A DNA stretch of 64,000 nt from Bordetella parapertussis (GTDB taxonomy: Bacteria; Pseudomonadota; Gammaproteobacteria; Burkholderiales; SG8-39), in contig CAMAXP010000016.1 of the NCBI GenBank assembly GCA_945862265.1, forward strand, positions 1 to 64,000, read 5' to 3'. The notes beneath the pieces are model-generated. The model saw only the letters and a list, made by a program, of their open reading frames with translations, searched no databases and was not told the origin of the DNA. The stretch's first letter is position 1. The number at the start of each line of letters is the position of its first letter. Made by a program: the position numbers and the translations under genes. Of this stretch, positions 27,666 through 35,964 are shown in pieces.

Positions 27666-27726
27666 CCCCGGTTCTTCAAGCTTTTCCTGAAGTTCCGGGG
27701 TCGGGCAACAGCCCCCGCCAGGGGGC
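27666..27726 (+). promoter_or_regulatory. Two stem-loops in the rpfF leader
   Basis: Hairpin 1 (27666-27700) has 13-base arms CCCCGGTTCTTCA and TGAAGTTCCGGGG with two internal mismatches around a 9-base loop. Hairpin 2 (27711-27726) is perfect, GCCCCC-GCCA-GGGGGC, and ends 22 bases before the start codon. Neither is followed by a T-run, so they are not ordinary terminators. Their place in the likely 5' leader suggests control of RNA stability or translation. Confidence 0.5.
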
Positions 27727-27748
27727 TTCACACAGGCGGGAGAAAATC

Positions 27749-28687
27749 ATGAGCAACATGCGCGAAGTGGCATTTTTGGACAAGGGACTGCGTTCGCCTT
27801 ACGGCCGGAAATACAAGCAGCTCGACTATGAATTCGACCCGGCGGCGGGCGTCCTGTGGGGGCTGATGAACCCCAAGGGAACGCCGTGCTTCAACCTCGG
27901 CCTCCTGAACGACATCCACCACCACGACGAGGCGCTGCGCGCGAGCCGCGGCCAGATCGAATGGGAAGGCAAGATGCGCAACGTGGACTACTACGTCGCC
28001 GCCTCGCGCGTACCGAAAGTCTTCGGGCTTGGCGGCGACCTGGCGCTGTTCCTGCTGCTCATCAAGGCCCGCGACCGCGAGGCCCTGGCGCACTATGCGC
28101 GCCTTTGCATCGACAACGTCTACGCGCGCATCCGCAACTACGACTGCCCCACGCTGACCACCATCTCGCTGGTGCAGGGCGACGCGCTGGGCGGCGGGTT
28201 CGAAACCGCATTGTCTTCGGACGTGATCATTGCCGAGGAGTCCGCGCACATGGGACTGCCCGAGATCCTCTTCAACCTGTTCCCGGGCATGGGCGCCTAC
28301 AGCCTTCTCGCCCGCCGCATCGGCATGCGCGCTGCGGAGGAACTGATCCTGTCGGGCAAGGTGCTGCCGGCAAGGAAGCTCCACGAGATGGGCCTGGTCG
28401 ATGTCATCGCCCCCGACGGCAAAGGCGAAGTCGCAGTGAACGACTGGATCGCCAGGCAGGCGCGCCGCCGCAACGGCTTGCAGGGCATCCTCCGAGCGCG
28501 CCAGCACGTCTTCCCCGTGACCCGCGAGGAACTCGACGGCATCGCCGAGACCTGGGTGGACTGCGCGCTGCGCCTGGACGACCGCGACCTGCGCAAGATG
28601 GGCATGATCGTGGAAGCGCAGATGCGCCGCATGGAGCACGGCGGCGTGAGCGACATCACAGTGGAAGCGCGCGCCGCCAACGAGTGA
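27749..28687 (+). CDS. rpfF: RpfF-type DSF synthase (crotonase fold)
   Basis: 312 residues. The crotonase-superfamily core closely follows RpfF of Xanthomonas, which makes cis-2-unsaturated fatty-acid signals (DSF) from acyl-ACP by dehydration and thioester hydrolysis. Telling segments are FGLGGDLALF (92-101), LVQGDALGGGFETALSSD and HMGLPEILFNLFPGMGAYS. The two catalytic glutamates of RpfF map to Glu152 and Glu172 with the right 20-residue spacing. The C-terminus has the WVDCALRLDDRDLRKM stretch also seen in RpfF. Genes for an RpfC-like sensor and an RpfG-like regulator lie convergently downstream, which strongly supports the call over a generic enoyl-CoA hydratase. GGCGGGAG precedes the ATG. 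Confidence 0.9.
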   Translation: MSNMREVAFLDKGLRSPYGRKYKQLDYEFDPAAGVLWGLMNPKGTPCFNLGLLNDIHHHDEALRASRGQIEWEGKMRNVDYYVAASRVPKVFGLGGDLALFLLLIKARDREALAHYARLCIDNVYARIRNYDCPTLTTISLVQGDALGGGFETALSSDVIIAEESAHMGLPEILFNLFPGMGAYSLLARRIGMRAAEELILSGKVLPARKLHEMGLVDVIAPDGKGEVAVNDWIARQARRRNGLQGILRARQHVFPVTREELDGIAETWVDCALRLDDRDLRKMGMIVEAQMRRMEHGGVSDITVEARAANE

Positions 28688-28707
28688 CGACAATGCCCCC
28701 TGTGTTG

Positions 28708-29388
28708 CTACCTCGCAGCGTCGGGAACGTTGGCGATGAACCCGCCTGCGCCGAACATCTGCCCGAACTGGTGGAAATTGACTCGCGTCGAATTGACGAT
28801 CGCGGCCTGTGCTCCCGGGTCGGTGATCGTCTTTACCAGCACGTTGAGCTTCGCCATATGATCCTGGTCCATCGAGGCGTGCGAAGTCAGGAAGCGGAAG
28901 CCGCCGGAATCCACCTCCCGGCCGACGGCTTTCGCTATCGCGCCCGCAACGCGCCCGCCGTACACGGACGAGATCACCTCGAGCTGGTAGAGCATGCCCA
29001 GGACCGAGCAGGGATGCTGCCGTTCGGCCGCCCAGTAGTTGAAGCCGATGACGCCCTGCACGGGGGCGCTGGGCGGCTGGGTGCGCGCCGCGTCAATGTC
29101 CCCGCCCATGGCGCGGATGTCGTCGAGCACCCACTCCTCGTGCCCTTTTTCCTCCTCGATACGCTCGTAAAGCTCCATGCGCACCGTGCGGTAGGTGTCG
29201 TCACAGCGCGACGCTGCGGCCGCCATGATCGGGCAGAAATGCCAGACGATATGGAACAGGTCGTGGAGGAACGCGCGGTACTCGGGCAGCGTGAGCCCGT
29301 GGTGGATCATCGAATGGATCCTGGGCTCGGCCTCGAGCTCGCGACGGCTGGCGTCAGTGGTTTCGATCAGCGTGATGAAGAAGGACAT
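28708..29388 (-). CDS. Heme-oxygenase-like diiron oxidase (HDO/TenA-like) beside rpfF/rpfC
   Basis: 226 residues, all-helical, of the iron-containing redox/heme-oxygenase-like superfamily. Candidate diiron ligands are a cluster of acids with His83 (ELYERIEEEKGHEEW), Glu137 (YQLEVISSVYGG) and the helix His170-x3-Asp174-x2-His177 (LTSHASMDQDHM). The last pattern is the arrangement known for HDO enzymes such as SznF and CADD. No signal peptide or membrane segment is seen. It is the third gene of the rpfG-rpfC unit (77 bases after rpfC) and ends 20 bases from the convergent rpfF end. Related HDOs include UndA, which acts on fatty acids, so a role in DSF tailoring or turnover is possible but unproven. 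Confidence 0.8.
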   Translation of the reverse strand: MSFFITLIETTDASRRELEAEPRIHSMIHHGLTLPEYRAFLHDLFHIVWHFCPIMAAAASRCDDTYRTVRMELYERIEEEKGHEEWVLDDIRAMGGDIDAARTQPPSAPVQGVIGFNYWAAERQHPCSVLGMLYQLEVISSVYGGRVAGAIAKAVGREVDSGGFRFLTSHASMDQDHMAKLNVLVKTITDPGAQAAIVNSTRVNFHQFGQMFGAGGFIANVPDAAR

Positions 29389-29465
29389 ATGCGCAACCCG
29401 CTCGGGGAAAATCGTTGGTGGAATTTTCTGGTGGCAACTCTATCCTGCCCGCTTCCAGCCGGATA

Positions 29466-31994
29466 TCAAACGGCAGACTGGCGCCTTTCCTTGAGGTAAC
29501 GCTCGAGCACCTCGCGTGCCGCCGTGAGCTCCTCACCCAGCGCTTTCACCAGCGAAGAGGATTTCAGCCTCACCTCGGCATCAGACAGCTTGCCCTGGTC
29601 GTTGCAGACCCGCGTGAGCCGCTCGGCACCCATGCTGGCTGCAGACCCCTTCATGGCATGCAGGTGATTGCGAAACTCAATGAAATTGTGTGCCGCCGCC
29701 GCGGAAAGCACTTTCTGCATCAGGACCTCATTGTCCGCGATAAACACGCCAATCAGCCTCTCGAGAAAACCAGCCGACCCGAGCGACTCCAGCTCCGCCA
29801 GGGTTTCCACATTGACCACCTGCGCCTGGGCGAAAGCCGCCGCCGAATGCGCGTCTGACCGTGCGAAGCTGCGCTCCTTCCCGGAAACGGACGTGCCTGC
29901 GCCACCTACGACAAAGTCCTGGATCCCATCGAGCAGGCGCATGGCCTCGATCGGCTTGGGGAGGAACGCGTCCGCACCAGCCCTCAGGCACTCGTCACGT
30001 GCCTCCTGCGTGACGTCCGCCGACAGCACGATAACCGGGATGCGCTCGAGTCCGCGCCCCATCAGCCGTATCATCTCCAGCGCCTCAACACCGCCCATGC
30101 GCGCCATGTTCCGGTCCAGGATCACGATGTCAAAGCGCGCTTTTTCCATTGCTTCCAGGACCTCGTCGCCGTCCGACACGAGCGTCACCGTATGCCCGCC
30201 CCGCTCAAGGATCTTGCCGATCACCTCGCGGTTGGTCGGATTGTCGTCGGCCGCGAGCACGTTGCACTTGCGGCCGCCTGCACCCCGCCGCGCGTAATCC
30301 TCCAGCCGGACAACGCCCTCGCGGACCTCATCCCCGGCGGCAACGGAGTGCAGCACGTTGAACAGCTGCCGCTTGTCGAAGGGCAGCTCGAGCACGGCCG
30401 CATAGCCTGCCGACAGCGCCGCAAACCGCTGCACCTGGTTTTCGCGCGGCGCACACAGGATGGCAGGCGGCGCTGGATTGGGCACTGCCCGGGCGAAACG
30501 CTGTGCCAGCTGCGCGCCGACCGACCCGCCGGCACCGTAGATCAATGCGCTGTGGTAAGGCTTGGCGAGGCTGATTTCAGCAGCCAGCCGCTGCGCGCCT
30601 TCCTCGACGCTTTCAACCGCGATGGGGGCGGCGCCCCAGGACTGGAGCGCATCCGACAACGGCACCAGTTCAGCTGCCGGAAACCCCACGAGGAGGATTC
30701 GCGCATCGGCGAGCTCGCCGCTGCCGGCCTCGGGCCTCTCCGGTTGCTTGTCGAGCGCGACTTCGAACCAGAACGTGCTGCCCAGGCCCACTGCGCTTTC
30801 CAGGCCGATGCGTCCCCCCATGAGCTCCACCAGCTGGCGCGCGATCGTCGTGCCCAGGCCAGTACCACCGAAGCGCCGCGTGGTGGACTGGTCGGCCTGC
30901 GCGAAACTCTCGAAGATCCGCTTCTGGGCCTCCGGCGCGATGCCGATGCCGGTGTCGCGCACCGAGAACTTGAGCCGCACCGCGGCCGCAGTGTCCTCCT
31001 CGGCCGACACGTGCAGTGTCACGCTGCCGCGCTCGGTGAACTTCACCGCGTTGCTGGTGATGTTGATCAGGACCTGGCGCAGGTGGTGGGGGTCGCCCAG
31101 CAATGCGGGCGGGACCTCCGGCATGATCGACACCACGAACTGGACGCCCTTGGCCGAGGCCTGCGCCGCAACGATGCGCGACGTGCTGTTGACCAAGGCG
31201 TGCAGGTCGAAGGCGGCGCGCTCGAGGTTCAGCCTGCCGGCCTCGATCTTGGAGAAGTCGAGCACTTCCTCTACAAGGCCGAGCATCATCTGCGAGGAGC
31301 TGCGCAGCGTCTGCAGCATGTCGGCCTGCTCGCGGGTGAGCTGGGTATCGCGCAGGAGGTCCGCCATGCCGATGATCGCGTTCAGCGGTGTGCGCATTTC
31401 GTGGCTGACGACCGAGATGAACCTGCGCTTTGCGAGGTTGGCCGCCTCGGCCCGCGACAGGGCGTCGAACATGCGGTTCACCAGGGAGAGTACGTAAAGG
31501 CTGAGGACGACAAACCCAAGTAAAAGTCCCGCCCCCTCATCACGATGGACACTCCAAAAAGGGCTGTTGGCCAACACCGATATGAATCCCGCGCTGCTGA
31601 AGCCGAGCGAGAGGAGCAGATAGCGGGGCCCGAATCGAAAGCCGTTGGCGAGCGTTACCCAAACGTAAATCAGGAATAGTGCGAGTGCGCGCTCTTCGAA
31701 GAACCACATTGTCCAGGTGACCGTGGCGATGTCGGCGGACAGGCCAAGCACGCGGCGCACATGGGAAACCCTGGAAGACGCAAGAGTCCAGGCCAGCGTG
31801 ACCGCCGACACCGCCAGGTAGGCGAAGAAAACCAGCACGTCCGGCTGCAACGTGCCGGCATGCTCGAAGTCCCAGCCCTTCAACATGTAGAGCCCGAGCG
31901 CCACAGTAACCACGATGCGCACCAGCGCCTGCTCGTGCTCGGTGTCCGGACGCGCCGCGAGCCGGATGCGCAGCGCCTTGATGAATGCCGGCAT
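29466..31994 (-). CDS. rpfC: RpfC-like hybrid sensor kinase with pseudo-receiver
   Basis: 842 residues. Five predicted helices (about 25-175) resemble the DSF-sensing input of RpfC. They are followed by HisKA with SVVSHEMRTPLNAIIG (His198), HATPase_c with ITSNAVKFTERG, DTGIGIAPEAQ and the RpfC-type GGTGLGTTIARQLVE. Next comes a degenerate receiver (about 430-560) lacking the acidic pocket and the phospho-Asp (HSALIYG in its place), then a true receiver (phospho-Asp627 in ILDRNMARMGG) and an HPt domain (His779 in HAMKGSAASMGAERL). Xanthomonas RpfC lacks the extra pseudo-receiver, as I recall it. The ATG at 31994 is five bases after the rpfG stop. The upstream open frame overlaps rpfG and is not used. 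Confidence 0.9.
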   Translation of the reverse strand: MPAFIKALRIRLAARPDTEHEQALVRIVVTVALGLYMLKGWDFEHAGTLQPDVLVFFAYLAVSAVTLAWTLASSRVSHVRRVLGLSADIATVTWTMWFFEERALALFLIYVWVTLANGFRFGPRYLLLSLGFSSAGFISVLANSPFWSVHRDEGAGLLLGFVVLSLYVLSLVNRMFDALSRAEAANLAKRRFISVVSHEMRTPLNAIIGMADLLRDTQLTREQADMLQTLRSSSQMMLGLVEEVLDFSKIEAGRLNLERAAFDLHALVNSTSRIVAAQASAKGVQFVVSIMPEVPPALLGDPHHLRQVLINITSNAVKFTERGSVTLHVSAEEDTAAAVRLKFSVRDTGIGIAPEAQKRIFESFAQADQSTTRRFGGTGLGTTIARQLVELMGGRIGLESAVGLGSTFWFEVALDKQPERPEAGSGELADARILLVGFPAAELVPLSDALQSWGAAPIAVESVEEGAQRLAAEISLAKPYHSALIYGAGGSVGAQLAQRFARAVPNPAPPAILCAPRENQVQRFAALSAGYAAVLELPFDKRQLFNVLHSVAAGDEVREGVVRLEDYARRGAGGRKCNVLAADDNPTNREVIGKILERGGHTVTLVSDGDEVLEAMEKARFDIVILDRNMARMGGVEALEMIRLMGRGLERIPVIVLSADVTQEARDECLRAGADAFLPKPIEAMRLLDGIQDFVVGGAGTSVSGKERSFARSDAHSAAAFAQAQVVNVETLAELESLGSAGFLERLIGVFIADNEVLMQKVLSAAAAHNFIEFRNHLHAMKGSAASMGAERLTRVCNDQGKLSDAEVRLKSSSLVKALGEELTAAREVLERYLKERRQSAV

Positions 31995-31999
31995 GGCGA

Positions 32000-33067
32000 T
32001 CAGGGCAGCGCTTCCTGCGCGGCGACCTGGTCGCCCAGTTCCTGCTGTATGCGCGCGACATCGTGCGCGACGCCGAGGAAGGCATCGACCATCTGCGGGT
32101 CGAAGTGCCGGCCGCGCTGCGCGCGCAGGAATTCGAAGGCCTCTTCGACCGGCCAGGCCTTCTTGTACGGGCGCACCGCCGTCAGCGCGTCGTAGACATC
32201 GGCCACCGCGACCACTCGCGCGCAAAGCGGGATATGGTCGCCGACCAGCCCGTTCGGGTAGCCCGAGCCGTCGTATTTCTCGTGGTGGCCCAGCGCGATC
32301 AGGGCGCCCATGCGCACATACTTGGACGCGCTGCCCTTGAGTATCTCGTGCCCGATCACCGGGTGCCGCCGCATGATCTTGAGTTCGGCCTCGTCCAGCC
32401 GGCCCGGTTTGAGCAGGATCCCGTCCGGGATGCCGATCTTGCCGATGTCGTGCAGCGGGGCGGCGAGCTCGACCGTCTCCGCCTCCTCGTGCGTCAGGCC
32501 GATGGTGTCGGCAATCAGGCGCGAGTAGCGCGCCATGCGGATCAGGTGGTTGCCGGTTTCCTCGTCGCGGAATTCGCCGGCGCGCGCGAGGCGCAGCAGG
32601 GTTTCCTTTTCGCGTTCGCGGATTTCCTGGGTCGCATCCTCGACCATGCCTTCGAGCAGGCGCTTCCTGTCCTCGAGCGCCAGCTGCTGGCGGCGCAGCG
32701 TGATGTGGTTGCGGCAGCGGGCGAGGCACTCGCGCGCATCGATCGGCTTGATCAGGAAATCGGTGATTCCGGCATCCAGCGCCGCATAGCGGATCTTGCG
32801 ATCGTCGTGGACGGTGACCATGACCATCGGCACGTGCTCGTAGCCGGGCAGCGCGCGCAGGCGCTTCACGAACTCGATGCCGTCCATGTCGGGCATCGAG
32901 TAGTCGACCAGCACCAGGTCGGCCACGTGCTTGGTGGCCCACACGACCGCATCCACCGGTCGCGCGAACGGCTGCACCACGACGCGGTCGTCCAGCCCGC
33001 GCACTACCTGCTCGAGGATGGCGCGGCCGGTCGACTGGTCATCTACGACGACGATGGTGTTTTTCAT
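32000..33067 (-). CDS. rpfG: RpfG-like response regulator with HD-GYP domain
   Basis: 355 residues. The N-terminal receiver begins MKNTIVVVDDQSTGRAILEQ, has phospho-Asp55 in LVLVDYSMPDMDG and the switch Lys in FLIKPID. A helical linker leads to an HD-GYP phosphodiesterase: HD at residues 206-207 in APLHDIGKIGIPD, then HPVIGHEIL and HHEKYDGSGYPNGL with GYP at 269-271. The domain order and the VVDDQSTGR start are those of RpfG, which hydrolyses cyclic-di-GMP when phosphorylated by RpfC. The frame is open 11 codons upstream (33100); the ATG at 33067 fits the family start. Confidence 0.92.
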   Translation of the reverse strand: MKNTIVVVDDQSTGRAILEQVVRGLDDRVVVQPFARPVDAVVWATKHVADLVLVDYSMPDMDGIEFVKRLRALPGYEHVPMVMVTVHDDRKIRYAALDAGITDFLIKPIDARECLARCRNHITLRRQQLALEDRKRLLEGMVEDATQEIREREKETLLRLARAGEFRDEETGNHLIRMARYSRLIADTIGLTHEEAETVELAAPLHDIGKIGIPDGILLKPGRLDEAELKIMRRHPVIGHEILKGSASKYVRMGALIALGHHEKYDGSGYPNGLVGDHIPLCARVVAVADVYDALTAVRPYKKAWPVEEAFEFLRAQRGRHFDPQMVDAFLGVAHDVARIQQELGDQVAAQEALP

Positions 33068-33209
33068 CGCTGGCAAAACATGGACCTGGGCCATGCCCAT
33101 GCAGACTCCCCCCCCCTCAAGGTCGAACCCAGACTACCTTCAGGCTGCACAGTTGTCTAGCAACCGCAGTATGGCAAGTGCCTGCCAGCACAGGACATTT
33201 TCAAAAAGC

Positions 33210-33295
33210 TGGTGCCGGAAAAGGGACTCGAACCCTTACGATGATTAGTCGGCGGATTTTGAGTCCGCTGCGTCTACCAATTCCGCCATTCCGGC
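33210..33295 (-). tRNA. tRNA-Leu(CAA)
   Basis: On the minus strand the acceptor arm GCCGGAA pairs with TTCCGGC, followed by discriminator A and an encoded CCA. The anticodon arm GCGGA-CTCAAAA-TCCGC gives anticodon CAA (reads UUG). A long variable arm, TGGTAGACGC D-loop and GGTTCGAGTCC T-arm confirm a class II leucine tRNA of 86 bases. Confidence 0.96.
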
Positions 33296-33311
33296 ATTGC
33301 GGGAGGCGCGG

Positions 33312-33317
33312 ATTATC
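33312..33317 (-). promoter_or_regulatory. -10 element for tRNA-Leu
   Basis: GATAAT on the minus strand ends 16 bases before the tRNA 5' end, a suitable distance for a short 5' leader. No clear -35 is seen. Confidence 0.4.
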
Positions 33318-33369
33318 GCATGCGGGCCGGATCCTGCGGATGCGCCCCGACCCGAACTGCGCGCATCTA

Positions 33370-33375
33370 TATAAT
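33370..33375 (+). promoter_or_regulatory. -10 element immediately upstream of queA
   Basis: TATAAT ends eight bases before the queA ATG (33384). If used, transcription would begin at or next to the start codon and the mRNA would be essentially leaderless. No ribosome-binding site is visible in the gap, which fits. Confidence 0.45.
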
Positions 33376-33383
33376 GCGCACCC

Positions 33384-34406
33384 ATGCGCGTCGCCGAATT
33401 CGATTATGCGCTTCCCGAAGAGCTGATCGCACAGCACCCCGCCGCGCAACGCCGCGCGAGCCGTCTGCTGCGCCTGGACGGCATGAGCGGGTCGCTCCAG
33501 GACCTCGTATTCGCGGACCTGCCGGGACTCATCGGCTTCCACGATGTGCTGGTGATCAACGACACCCGGGTCATCAATGCCCGGCTCCACGCCAGGAAGA
33601 GCACCGGCGGCAAGCTCGAGGTCTTCGTCGAGCGGATGCTGGGCACGCACGAGGCCTTCGTCCTGATCCGCTCCAACCACCCGACCGCCATCGGCGCGAC
33701 GATCAACGTGGGCGAAGCGGTGACGGCGACCGTGCTCGGCCGCGAGCGCGACCTCTACCACCTGCGGTTTTCGGAACCGGTGGAAGCCGTGCTCGAGTAT
33801 CACGGCTCGGTGCCGCTGCCGCCCTACATCACCCACACGCCGGGCCCCGAGGATGCCGAGCGCTACCAGACGGTCTATGCCGAAAGGCCCGGCGCCGTTG
33901 CCGCGCCGACCGCCGGGCTGCATTTCGACCTGCCCATGCTGGACTCGCTTGCCGGCCGTGGCGTGAAGATCGCTCGCGTGACACTGCATGTGGGCCCCGG
34001 AACATTCCAGCCGGTGCGCGTCGACGATGTCGCCGACCACCAGATGCACAGCGAGCGCTACAACGTGCCCCAGGCAACGGTCGACGCAATCGCCTCGGCC
34101 CGCAAGGTCGGCGGTCGGGTACTCGCCGTGGGCACGACCGCGCTGCGGGCACTGGAAAGCGCCTCACGCAGCGGCACGCTCAAGGCGAGCGGCGGGGAGA
34201 CCGACCTGTTCATCACGCCGGGATACCGCTTCAATACGGTGGATCGGCTGCTGACCAACTTCCACCTGCCCAAGTCCACGCTCCTGATGCTGGTCTCGGC
34301 CTTCGGCGGGACCCAGAACATCCGCGACGCCTACAAGCACGCCATCGCCAAGCGCTACCGGTTTTTCTCGTATGGCGATGCGATGCTGATCGACAAAGCC
34401 CCTTAA
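33384..34406 (+). CDS. queA: S-adenosylmethionine:tRNA ribosyltransferase-isomerase
   Basis: 340 residues. It transfers the ribosyl group of SAM to preQ1 in tRNA, making epoxyqueuosine. Signatures include FDYALPEELIAQHPAAQR, LVINDTRVINARLHARK, PLPPYITH, the AAPTAGLHFD substrate segment, VTLHVGPGTFQPVR and the C-terminal LLTNFHLPKSTLLMLVSAF. It heads the conserved queA-tgt-yajC-secD-secF run; tgt follows after nine bases, so the two are co-transcribed. Confidence 0.97.
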   Translation: MRVAEFDYALPEELIAQHPAAQRRASRLLRLDGMSGSLQDLVFADLPGLIGFHDVLVINDTRVINARLHARKSTGGKLEVFVERMLGTHEAFVLIRSNHPTAIGATINVGEAVTATVLGRERDLYHLRFSEPVEAVLEYHGSVPLPPYITHTPGPEDAERYQTVYAERPGAVAAPTAGLHFDLPMLDSLAGRGVKIARVTLHVGPGTFQPVRVDDVADHQMHSERYNVPQATVDAIASARKVGGRVLAVGTTALRALESASRSGTLKASGGETDLFITPGYRFNTVDRLLTNFHLPKSTLLMLVSAFGGTQNIRDAYKHAIAKRYRFFSYGDAMLIDKAP

Positions 34407-35531
<1,125 letters not shown>

Positions 35532-35546
35532 AACAACGCAAGCTGT

Positions 35547-35552
35547 TATAAT
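35547..35552 (+). promoter_or_regulatory. -10 element upstream of yajC
   Basis: TATAAT lies 48 bases before the yajC GTG in the 69-base gap after tgt. A -35 is not clear. It may give yajC-secD-secF a promoter separate from queA-tgt. Confidence 0.4.
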
Positions 35553-35600
35553 TTCGCGCTTTTTCTCGCTTTTCGCTCAACCGAATCTCAGGAGTATCCC

Positions 35601-35930
35601 GTGCTGATTTCCAACGCATACGCCCAGGCGCCCGCCGCCGGAGGCGGAGATGGCGGCTTGATGGGCCTCTTGCCCATCGTGCTGATGTTCGTAGTGCTGT
35701 ATTTCCTGATGATCCGCCCGCAGATGAAGCGCTCAAAGGAGGCCAAGGCCATGATCGAAGCCCTGCAGAAGGGCGACGAAGTGATCACCGCTGGCGGCAT
35801 CCTCGGCCGCATCAGCAAGCTCACCGAGGCCTACGTCACCCTGGAAATCGCCCCCAACACGGAAATCAGCGTGCAGAAGGCCGCGGTGCAGACGCTGCTA
35901 CCCAAGGGCACGCTCAAGACCCTGCAGTAG
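35601..35930 (+). CDS. yajC: Sec translocon accessory subunit YajC
   Basis: 109 residues. A short N-terminus leads to a single membrane helix (GLMGLLPIVLMFVVLYFLMI), then RPQMKRSKEAKAMIEALQKGDEVITAGGILGRI, the conserved cytoplasmic part, and a beta-rich C-terminus ending in an alpha tail. It forms a complex with SecDF that aids protein export. The start codon is GTG with AGGAG seven bases upstream. Confidence 0.95.
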   Translation: MLISNAYAQAPAAGGGDGGLMGLLPIVLMFVVLYFLMIRPQMKRSKEAKAMIEALQKGDEVITAGGILGRISKLTEAYVTLEIAPNTEISVQKAAVQTLLPKGTLKTLQ

Positions 35931-35964
35931 CCCGCACCAAGCAGACCGCCTCGAGTAGACAACA

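Noticed and set aside
27666..27726. Rho-independent terminator after the FAD oxidoreductase gene
   Set aside because: Both stems lack a T-run and lie nearer the rpfF start than the upstream stop; leader structure is the better reading.
27749..28687. Ordinary enoyl-CoA hydratase of beta-oxidation
   Set aside because: RpfF-specific segments, the 20-residue Glu spacing and the neighbouring rpfC/rpfG genes favour DSF synthase.
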